The position numbers and the translations under genes are program-made. Below, one piece after another: positions 1-4,599 of a stretch of DNA of 7,120 nt. This DNA is from Tenericutes bacterium HGW-Tenericutes-5. Its GTDB lineage: Bacteria > Bacillota_I > Bacilli_A > Izemoplasmatales > Hujiaoplasmataceae. The notes under the pieces were generated by a model. That model was given only the letters and a program-made list of their open reading frames with translations, was not told the DNA's origin and did no database searches. The stretch is from contig PGXI01000076.1 in the NCBI GenBank assembly GCA_002839125.1, forward strand, positions 1-7,120, read 5' to 3'. Within the stretch, counting starts at the first letter, position 1; each line of letters starts with the position of its first letter.

Positions 1-67
1 GATATGACTCTTTATATGTAGGAAATTCGGTAAAGTAATTCAATAAGATATCGCGTTTTTTTGCCAT
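1..67 (-). CDS. 5' end of an unidentified leftward gene (partial)
   Basis: Reading leftward from an ATG at 67-65 gives 22 open codons, beginning MAKKRDILLNYFTEF, that run off the window edge. The start is supported by a GGAG ribosome binding site at 78-75, seven bases from the ATG, and by a well-formed promoter further upstream (-35 at 126-121, -10 at 103-98). The N-terminus is basic and then hydrophobic/aromatic. I do not recognise the family from so few residues and assign no function. A longer leftward open frame at 40-267 reads through ruvB in a different frame and is not the gene. The unit is divergent from ruvB, with about 120 bp between the two start codons. Confidence 0.7.
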   Translation of the reverse strand, partial: MAKKRDILLNYFTEFPTYKESY

Positions 68-97
68 TTAATCACTCCGATACTAACCTTGGTTTTA

Positions 98-126
98 ATT
101 ATAATATAATAATAAACATTATTCAA
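98..126 (-). promoter_or_regulatory. Promoter of the leftward partial gene
   Basis: On the minus strand, TTGAAT (126-121) and a perfect TATAAT (103-98) are separated by exactly 17 bp, a canonical sigma-70/SigA layout. The predicted start near position 91 would give a leader of about 24 nt containing the GGAG site at 78-75. The surrounding DNA is very AT-rich, so chance TATAAT matches occur, but the correct -35 and spacing make this one convincing. Confidence 0.6.
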
Positions 127-164
127 CCGATTATAATAAATTAGGATGATTTTTACTAGAAATT

Positions 165-185
165 TGATATAATAGATTTGAGGTG
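165..185 (+). promoter_or_regulatory. Extended -10 promoter and SD of ruvB-queA
   Basis: TGA-TATAAT at 165-173 is a perfect extended -10; no good -35 is seen at 145-150. The Shine-Dalgarno GAGGTG lies at 180-185, five bases before the ruvB ATG. A start 6-8 bases after the -10 would fall at about 179-181, so the mRNA would begin almost at the Shine-Dalgarno itself. The 11-base string AATAGATTTGA at the end of this -10 recurs in the same position at the pduL promoter. Confidence 0.5.
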
Positions 186-190
186 TTTTT

Positions 191-1195
191 ATGGACGAAC
201 GAATAATCAGTAATAATCTTCTCATTGATGATGAGGTAGATGTAACTTTAAGACCGAAAACATTCAATGAATATATCGGTCAAAAAGATGTTAAAGAAAT
301 GGTAGAAATCGCTGTTAGAGCTGCTAAAATGCGCAATGAATCTTTAGACCATGTACTTTTATATGGTCCTCCAGGACTTGGAAAAACTACCCTTGCGCAA
401 GTCATAGCTAACGAACTTGGTGTAAACATCAAATCGCTCAGTGGACCAACGATAGAAAGAACAGGAGATTTAGCTGCTATTTTAACATCTTTAGAGCCTG
501 GAGATGTGTTATTCATAGATGAAATTCATCGCCTTCCAAAAATCGTTGAAGAAATTCTTTACTCATCTATGGAAGATTATGTGATTGATATAGTCGTTGG
601 GAAAGACTCGGGAGCTAAATCAATTAGAGTAGATTTAGCGCCATTTACCTTAATTGGTGCCACAACAAGATTTGGAGATTTAACTGGTCCTTTAAGAGAT
701 CGTTTCGGCATTGTTCATAAACTTGAGTTCTATTCTGATCAGGAACTAGAAATAATTTGTCAAAGAACTGCTAAAATCTATGAATGCCAAACAGAAGATC
801 AAGCTATCGTCGAATTAGCAAAAAGAAGTAGAGGAACTCCAAGAATTGTTAACAGGCTATTTAGACGTGTTAGAGATTTTGCAGATATTTTAAGCGATGG
901 CTTTATCACGCTTGATGTTACTAGAACGGCCCTAAGTAAGCTTAAAATTGATGACTTAGGATTAGATAATAAAGACCGTGAATACCTTTTAGGTATCATT
1001 GAGAAATATCATGGCGGTCCAGTTGGCTTGGATACTATCGCAACTTCTATAAGTGAAGATGCAGGTACACTTGAAGACGTATATGAACCATTCTTAATCC
1101 AAAAAGGTTTTATTAGTAGAACACCAAGAGGAAGAGTTGTTACCGAGAAAGCTTATCGTCACTTGAAGAAATCATATCAAGGGAGTTTGTTTTAA
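191..1195 (+). CDS. ruvB: Holliday junction branch migration DNA helicase RuvB
   Basis: RuvB is the hexameric AAA+ motor that, with RuvA, drives branch migration of Holliday junctions in recombinational repair; it acts in the cytosol on DNA. The 334-residue product is full length for the family. Visible motifs: Walker A GPPGLGKT (59-66), Walker B LFIDEIH (107-113), sensor 1 GATTR (156-160), LRDRFG with the presumed arginine finger R171, and a sensor-2-like RGTPRI (214-219). The C-terminal part, from about residue 255 (GLDNKDREYL to TPRGRVVTEKAY), is the winged-helix DNA-binding domain. The ATG at 191 has SD GAGGTG five bases upstream and gives the usual short N-terminus before RPKTFNEYIGQ. 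ruvA, often directly upstream, is absent: the neighbour there is a divergent gene. The stop overlaps the queA start by one base (TAATG), so the two are co-transcribed and probably translationally coupled. Confidence 0.97.
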   Translation: MDERIISNNLLIDDEVDVTLRPKTFNEYIGQKDVKEMVEIAVRAAKMRNESLDHVLLYGPPGLGKTTLAQVIANELGVNIKSLSGPTIERTGDLAAILTSLEPGDVLFIDEIHRLPKIVEEILYSSMEDYVIDIVVGKDSGAKSIRVDLAPFTLIGATTRFGDLTGPLRDRFGIVHKLEFYSDQELEIICQRTAKIYECQTEDQAIVELAKRSRGTPRIVNRLFRRVRDFADILSDGFITLDVTRTALSKLKIDDLGLDNKDREYLLGIIEKYHGGPVGLDTIATSISEDAGTLEDVYEPFLIQKGFISRTPRGRVVTEKAYRHLKKSYQGSLF

Positions 1196-2223
1196 TGAAA
1201 ACAAAAGATTTTGATTACAACTTACCAGAGGAACTTATAGCTCAAAAACCATTAAAAGAAAGAAGCGATTCAAGACTCTTAATAGCAAGTAGAACTGATT
1301 TTTCTCTTCAACACGAGACGTTTAAAAATATAATTAATTACATTGAAAAAGGATCTGTTCTAGTTCTAAACAATACTAAAGTTATACCCGCTAGATTGCA
1401 TGGAGTTAAGCAAGGAACTCTAGCAAATATTGAAGTTTTATTATTAAATCAATATGGCTTAAATCAGTGGGAAACCCTTGTAAAACCAGCAAAAAGAGTT
1501 AAAGTAGGAACAGAGTTAGATTTCGGCGAAGGTCTATTAAAACTTGTTTGTACAGAAGTTTTAGATGAAGGATTACGTCATTTTGATCTTCACTATGAAG
1601 GAGATTTAGAAAGTATTCTAGATCAACTTGGAGAGATGCCTTTACCTCCTTATATCCATGAGAAACTTGAAGATCAAAGCAGATATCAAACTGTATACTC
1701 AAAAATTAACGGTAGCGCTGCTAGTCCTACGGCGGGATTACATTTTACAAAAGAACTATTAAAACAATTGGAAAATAAAGGCATAATTATTTGTTACATC
1801 ACCCTTCATGTTGGGTTAGGTACCTTTAGACCAGTTGCAGTTGATGATGTAAAAAAACACAAAATGCATTCTGAGTTTTATATGATTGATCAAAGTACTG
1901 CGGATATTTTAAATAAAGCTAAACATGAAAATCGGCAAATATATGCAGTAGGTACCACGTCAGTTAGAACTCTTGAAACAGTTTATAACAAATACAACGA
2001 ATTTCAAGAATCATCTGGATTTACGGATATTTTCATTTATCCAGGATACAAGTTTAAAGCTATCGATAATCTAATTACTAATTTTCATTTACCAAAATCA
2101 ACACTAATGATGTTAGTTTCAGCTTTTGCATCAAAAGAGATAATAATGAATGCTTATTCAGAAGCCATTAAAGAGAAATATCGCTTTTTCTCATTTGGTG
2201 ATTCAATGTTAATCAAAAAATAA
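1195..2223 (+). CDS. queA: tRNA preQ1(34) S-adenosylmethionine ribosyltransferase-isomerase QueA
   Basis: QueA transfers and isomerises the ribosyl part of S-adenosylmethionine onto preQ1 at tRNA position 34, giving epoxyqueuosine, the penultimate step of queuosine synthesis. The 342 residues match the usual length. Conserved blocks run through the whole chain: FDYNLPEELIAQKP (6-19), LNNTKVIPARL (58-68), GEMPLPPYI (146-154), GSAASPTAGLHFT (173-185), TLHVGLGTFRPV (203-214), GTTSVRTLE (253-261), TNFHLPKSTLMMLVSAF (295-311) and FFSFGDSM near the end. The ATG overlaps the ruvB stop; SD GGGAG at 1181-1185 lies nine bases upstream, inside ruvB. ruvB-queA adjacency is common in Bacillota, where tgt usually follows directly. 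Here tgt is about 2.4 kb further on, after an inverted transporter gene, a LURP gene, an RNA gene and pduL. The stop codon lies against a two-way terminator. Confidence 0.97.
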   Translation: MKTKDFDYNLPEELIAQKPLKERSDSRLLIASRTDFSLQHETFKNIINYIEKGSVLVLNNTKVIPARLHGVKQGTLANIEVLLLNQYGLNQWETLVKPAKRVKVGTELDFGEGLLKLVCTEVLDEGLRHFDLHYEGDLESILDQLGEMPLPPYIHEKLEDQSRYQTVYSKINGSAASPTAGLHFTKELLKQLENKGIIICYITLHVGLGTFRPVAVDDVKKHKMHSEFYMIDQSTADILNKAKHENRQIYAVGTTSVRTLETVYNKYNEFQESSGFTDIFIYPGYKFKAIDNLITNFHLPKSTLMMLVSAFASKEIIMNAYSEAIKEKYRFFSFGDSMLIKK

Positions 2224-2254
2224 AACGGCTAATATTAGCCGTTTAATTCTTTTA
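2215..2254. terminator. Bidirectional terminator between queA and the transporter gene
   Basis: A perfect 22-base palindrome at 2223-2244 (each arm 11 bp, core CGGCTAAT) folds into the same hairpin on both strands. Leftward transcripts continue into UUUUAUUUUUU (plus positions 2225-2215), a strong tail for the transporter gene. Rightward transcripts meet the weaker UUUAAUUCUUUUAUU after queA. The queA TAA (2221-2223) touches one arm, and the transporter stop (2237-2235) lies inside the other. Confidence 0.85.
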
Positions 2255-2924
2255 TTGGATTAACTTTTTTGATTAAGTAAATAAATGGTGTATCAAGAAG
2301 TGCAACAATTACTTTGATTAGATAAGTCGATAAGATTAATCCTAAAAGTGTTTCAAAACTTACTGTTCCATAAAAAGCAATTGGCACAAATATCAACGAA
2401 TCCACTAATTGAGATAGAATGGTAGACACATTGTTTCTTATCCATAAATGCTTATTATCAGGAAGTCTTGTCTTGATCTTATCAAAAATGTAGACATCAA
2501 TCAATTGAGAAACGATAAATGCTGACAAGCTCGCTAGTAACAATCTTGGCATATATCCAAATATTATTACCAAAGAATCTTGAGCGAAATCTTCTGGATG
2601 TGGAATAAACTCAAGTGAAAGTGTCATGGTAATGACAGTTATAATCATTACCAAAAACCCAATAAACACAGCCTTCTTAGCTTCCTTTTTTCCAAAGATT
2701 TCATTTAACACATCAGTAGCTAAAAAGATTGTTCCATAGAGAATATTGCCTAAAGTAGCGTCTATTCCAAAGATATAGATCATTTTTGTAACTTGGATAT
2801 TAGCTAAAATTGTCGCAATGACAATCCAAATAATAATCCCTAGTTTACCAAAAAACTTGTAAACCAATAAAAATAGAGTAAAATTCACTAACGCAAATAT
2901 TACCCATAACAACTCATTTGTCAT
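2235..2924 (-). CDS. yhhQ: Queuosine precursor transporter, YhhQ/QPTR (VUT, DUF165) family
   Basis: This is a membrane importer of the family to which E. coli YhhQ belongs; YhhQ takes up preQ0 and preQ1. The 229-residue protein is almost entirely hydrophobic, with about six or seven membrane segments near residues 5-23, 27-50, 58-74, 85-106, 117-143, 165-186 and 193-218. Family signatures are the ANIQVTKMIYIFG stretch (41-53), ATDVLNEIFGKKEAKKA (69-85), SQLIDVYIFDKIK (139-151) and RNNVSTILSQLVDSLIF (163-179). The start has an excellent AGGAGG at 2935-2930, five bases away. Function is supported by context: a preQ1-type aptamer precedes it, and queA and tgt are nearby. It converges on queA with only 11 bp between stops and is a single-gene transcript. 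Substrate choice (preQ1, preQ0 or queuine) cannot be read from the sequence; preQ1 fits a bacterial Tgt best. Confidence 0.9.
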   Translation of the reverse strand: MTNELLWVIFALVNFTLFLLVYKFFGKLGIIIWIVIATILANIQVTKMIYIFGIDATLGNILYGTIFLATDVLNEIFGKKEAKKAVFIGFLVMIITVITMTLSLEFIPHPEDFAQDSLVIIFGYMPRLLLASLSAFIVSQLIDVYIFDKIKTRLPDNKHLWIRNNVSTILSQLVDSLIFVPIAFYGTVSFETLLGLILSTYLIKVIVALLDTPFIYLIKKVNPIKELNG

Positions 2925-2929
2925 AATTT

Positions 2930-2970
2930 CCTCCTAGTTTTTTTACGCAGGATGGGTTTCGAACTGCGGT
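2930..2970 (-). promoter_or_regulatory. Candidate preQ1-I riboswitch in the yhhQ leader
   Basis: On the minus strand, P1 is CGCAG (2968-2964) paired with CUGCG (2950-2946). The 13-nt loop UUCGAAACCCAUC (2963-2951) ends in the C just 5' of P1 where the preQ1-contacting cytidine sits in the class. An A-rich tail UAAAAAAACUAGG (2945-2933) follows and runs directly into the AGGAGG Shine-Dalgarno (2935-2930). This is the layout of the small preQ1-I H-type pseudoknot, and the tail closely resembles the Bacillus one. Ligand binding would be expected to hide the Shine-Dalgarno and reduce translation. One reservation: I do not find the clean UAG/CUA loop-tail pairing of the B. subtilis aptamer. Only a two-pair C/G helix, as in weaker type variants, seems possible. 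Confidence 0.8.
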
Positions 2971-2977
2971 CTTAAAT

Positions 2978-3005
2978 ATTATAGCACTATTTAGGTAAAA
3001 CACAA
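2978..3005 (-). promoter_or_regulatory. Promoter of the riboswitch-yhhQ transcript
   Basis: On the minus strand, TGC-TATAAT (2986-2978) is a perfect extended -10. A partial -35, TTGTGT (3005-3000), lies 16 bp upstream. The predicted start at about 2971-2972 is only a few bases before the aptamer P1 stem, so the riboswitch forms the very 5' end of a leader of about 47 nt. Confidence 0.6.
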
Positions 3006-3060
3006 GGTTTTAGAAAAAGTATTTATTTTTTCCAGTTCCCTATAAAATCAATTTTTGTGG

Positions 3061-3069
3061 TGTTATAAT
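3061..3069 (+). promoter_or_regulatory. Extended -10 promoter of the LURP-one-related gene
   Basis: TGT-TATAAT at 3061-3069 is a perfect extended -10 without a recognisable -35 at the right distance. The expected start near 3076 gives a leader of about 78 nt, unusually long for this window. Most of that leader is a stem-loop. Confidence 0.5.
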
Positions 3070-3087
3070 ATAGTAAATAGTTAAAAA

Positions 3088-3153
3088 AAGGAGAGTATCT
3101 TAAATCTATTCTGTTCAAGCAAGTAACTGTTGATTTAAGGTACAAATAGGAAA
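3088..3153 (+). promoter_or_regulatory. Structured leader: Shine-Dalgarno, 12-bp stem-loop, start codon
   Basis: AAGGAGA (3088-3094) is a strong Shine-Dalgarno but lies about 60 nt before the ATG at 3154. Directly after it, GTATCTTAAATC (3095-3106) pairs with GATTTAAGGTAC (3132-3143) as a 12-bp stem with one U.G wobble and a 25-nt loop. The only site near the ATG, AGGA at 3148-3151, is two bases away, too close for normal use. If the stem forms, the Shine-Dalgarno is brought within 10 unpaired bases (3144-3153) of the ATG, a normal spacing. No ATG, GTG or TTG follows the Shine-Dalgarno at a usable distance, so a leader peptide is unlikely. Confidence 0.6.
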
Positions 3154-3636
3154 ATGAGATTTTATATCAAACAAAAAGTCTTTTCTTTAAAAGACAAGTT
3201 CAATGTTTTTGACGAAAGCCAAAATCAAAAGTATCAAGTAAAAGGTAAATTCTTAAGTTTAAAAAATAAACTAGAGTTACAAGATATGGATGGTAAATTA
3301 ATATTACATTCTAATCGAAAACTTTTTACATTTTTGCCTAAATACTATATTTATGACCAGCAAAATCAAGAAGTAGCTGTCATTAAGAAAAAATTCTCGC
3401 TATTTCCAAAATTCAATTTAACTGTCTTGGGTAAAGAACTAAAGGTTGATGGCAAATTCTTTGCACACAATTTCTCTATTCTCGATAACACTCTAGCATT
3501 AGCCTCAATAAGTAAAAGAATAATATCATGGGGAGATACTTATGAGATTGATATTGCGGCTAACGAAAATGTCGAGATTTTCTTATTTGTCGTGATAATT
3601 ATTGACCAGACTATACATGAAAAGAAAAATAGATAA
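3154..3636 (+). CDS. LURP-one-related (LOR, YxjI-like) family protein
   Basis: This is a 160-residue cytosolic protein without signal peptide or clear membrane span. It shows the pattern of LURP-one-related proteins, which have a tubby-like beta-barrel fold. Typical points are the start MRFYIKQKVFSLKDKF, repeated short beta-strands with turns such as MDGKL and DQQNQEVA, LFTFLPKYYIYD (57-68), VDGKFFAHNFSI (98-109), SKRIISWGDTYEIDI (120-134) and a hydrophobic last strand IFLFVVIIID (142-151). Length agrees with bacterial members. The biochemical role of bacterial LOR proteins is not established; tubby-like relatives bind membrane phospholipids, which is only a hint. The start is chosen because it gives the family's standard N-terminus, although the nearest good SD is separated from it by a stem-loop. 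It is a single gene between the transporter and the 6S-like RNA, ending in TAG, with no convincing terminator. Confidence 0.88.
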   Translation: MRFYIKQKVFSLKDKFNVFDESQNQKYQVKGKFLSLKNKLELQDMDGKLILHSNRKLFTFLPKYYIYDQQNQEVAVIKKKFSLFPKFNLTVLGKELKVDGKFFAHNFSILDNTLALASISKRIISWGDTYEIDIAANENVEIFLFVVIIIDQTIHEKKNR

Positions 3637-3684
3637 TATACTTTCTTTAAATTTCTTTGAATACTATCTTATCTTACAATAATA

Positions 3685-3693
3685 TGATATAAT
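3685..3693 (+). promoter_or_regulatory. Promoter of the 6S-like RNA
   Basis: TGA-TATAAT at 3685-3693 is a perfect extended -10. No consensus -35 is seen at 3665-3670. A start six to seven bases downstream falls on 3700-3701, exactly the first base of the terminal stem of the RNA. That agreement supports both calls. Confidence 0.65.
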
Positions 3694-3699
3694 GTAACT

Positions 3700-3882
3700 G
3701 TATAGGACCTGAGTTATTTTTTGTTAAATGCAAAAACGCAGTTGTTCTTTAGATTTATCAGTTTTAGTAATAGAAGTTTTAGATTTAGGATTTGTACTGT
3801 TTGGTAACATTAGTCTTTTATCAATTTTTTAATGAAGTTGTTTTTAGATATATTGCAATACCAGTTCCATCAGGTCCTATAC
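3700..3882 (+). ncRNA. ssrS: Probable 6S RNA (RNA polymerase-binding regulatory RNA)
   Basis: The two ends, GTATAGGACCTGA (3700-3712) and TCAGGTCCTATAC (3870-3882), are perfect 13-base complements that close a transcript of about 183 nt. Inside, a rod of further long-range pairs is possible: TGCAA/TTGCA (3729-3733 with 3853-3857), AAAAAC/GTTTTT (3732-3737 with 3840-3845, partly alternative to the previous pair), CTTTA/TGAAG (3747-3751 with 3833-3837) and ATAGAAG/CTTTTAT (3770-3776 with 3815-3821). Large unpaired stretches lie between them. Size, terminal stem, open middle and the CCUGA-type stem sequence fit 6S RNA, which mimics an open promoter and binds the housekeeping RNA polymerase. A dedicated promoter and terminator flank it, and there is no reading frame of note inside. 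It lacks landmarks of SRP RNA, tmRNA or RNase P. A different structured RNA remains possible. Confidence 0.7.
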
Positions 3883-3900
3883 CCTATCTATTTGAAGCAT

Positions 3901-3936
3901 CCTTACCATTAATACAAATGGTAAGGTTTTTATTTT
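3901..3936 (+). terminator. Rho-independent terminator of the 6S-like RNA
   Basis: CCTTACCATT (3901-3910) and AATGGTAAGG (3917-3926) form a perfect 10-bp stem with loop AATACA, followed by TTTTTATTTT. It lies 18 bases after the RNA's terminal stem. The primary transcript would therefore be about 235 nt, with 3' trimming needed to give a 183-nt form. Confidence 0.9.
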
Positions 3937-3966
3937 AAGAAAATCCAATTAATAGTAACTAATAGT

Positions 3967-4015
3967 TTGCTAAAGTGAACAAAATTTAGTAAAATAGATT
4001 TGATATTCAAGGAGG
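3967..4015 (+). promoter_or_regulatory. Promoter and SD of pduL-tgt
   Basis: TTGCTA (3967-3972) and TAAAAT (3990-3995) are spaced exactly 17 bp apart. The start is expected near 4002, giving a leader of about 23 nt with the strong AAGGAGG at 4009-4015, nine bases before the pduL ATG. The rest of 3937-4024 shows only AT-rich DNA. Confidence 0.6.
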
Positions 4016-4024
4016 ATTTTTATT

Positions 4025-4597
4025 ATGGAAAAAAAAGTTTTAGTAGAAGTGTCAGCGAGACACGCTCATGTGTCTAGAGAACATTTAGATATCTTATTTG
4101 GTAAAGGATACGAATTAACAGTTAAAAAATATTTGTCACAACCAGGTCAATACGCAGCTAATGAAAGAATCGATATAATCGGTCCAAAGAAAGAGCTAAA
4201 AAACGTATCAATATTAGGACCGGTAAGAAAAGCAACACAAGTTGAAATTTCACTTACAGACGCTCGCTCAATTGGAGTTTTAGCACCAATCAGAGAAAGT
4301 GGAGATACAGCTAAAAGTGCTCCATGCAAAATCATTGGTCCTAAGGGTGAAGTAGAGTTAGAAGAAGGTGTAATTGTGGCTAAAAGACACATTCATCTTA
4401 CTCCAGAAGATGCAGAAAAATTTAATGTTAAAGATAAACAAATCGTTCAAGTAAAGATCGATACTGATGGTCGTTCAAGTATTTTAGGCGATGTTGTAAT
4501 CAGAGTTAGAAATGATTTTGCTTCAGCTATGCATATTGATACTGATGAAGGAAACGCAGTGGGAATTAATGGCGAAGTTTTTGGAACTATAATTTAA
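4025..4597 (+). CDS. pduL: PduL-type phosphate acyltransferase (phosphotransacylase)
   Basis: PduL enzymes exchange CoA and phosphate on short acyl groups (propionyl-CoA or acetyl-CoA to the acyl phosphate), feeding an acetate/propionate kinase to make ATP. The 190-residue protein has the two-half family architecture. ARHAHVS (11-17) and KRHIHLTPEDAEKF (120-133) carry the paired His ligands H13/H15 and H122/H124. E74 in TQVEISLTDAR and H170 in AMHIDTDEGNA complete the expected metal ligands of the di-zinc site. It begins almost directly at the first catalytic strand, with no amphipathic N-terminal extension, so it should be a soluble housekeeping enzyme rather than one packaged in a microcompartment. 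No microcompartment or kinase genes are nearby. It is first in a two-gene unit with tgt, two bases away. Acetyl versus propionyl preference cannot be decided from the sequence. Confidence 0.93.
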   Translation: MEKKVLVEVSARHAHVSREHLDILFGKGYELTVKKYLSQPGQYAANERIDIIGPKKELKNVSILGPVRKATQVEISLTDARSIGVLAPIRESGDTAKSAPCKIIGPKGEVELEEGVIVAKRHIHLTPEDAEKFNVKDKQIVQVKIDTDGRSSILGDVVIRVRNDFASAMHIDTDEGNAVGINGEVFGTII

Positions 4598-4599
4598 AT

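Noticed and set aside
40..267. Leftward 75-codon open frame spanning the ruvB start and the divergent promoter region
   Set aside because: It overlaps ruvB, has no ribosome site, and is in a different frame from the well-supported leftward gene starting at 67.
2951..2966. GGTTTCGAACT on the plus strand (GTTCGAAACC on the minus) resembles a tRNA T-loop
   Set aside because: No T-stem of correct length, acceptor stem, anticodon arm or CCA surrounds it. It is explained as the loop of the preQ1-type aptamer.
3621..3648. AAAGAAA/TTTCTTT inverted pair at the end of the LURP-one-related gene
   Set aside because: Seven nearly all A-T pairs with no T-run after it; not a credible terminator.
3748..3788. 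TTTAGATTTA occurs twice inside the 6S-like RNA (3748-3757 and 3779-3788), suggesting a repeat element
   Set aside because: Only two short copies in U-rich sequence, not extended on either side; no sign of a CRISPR or other array.
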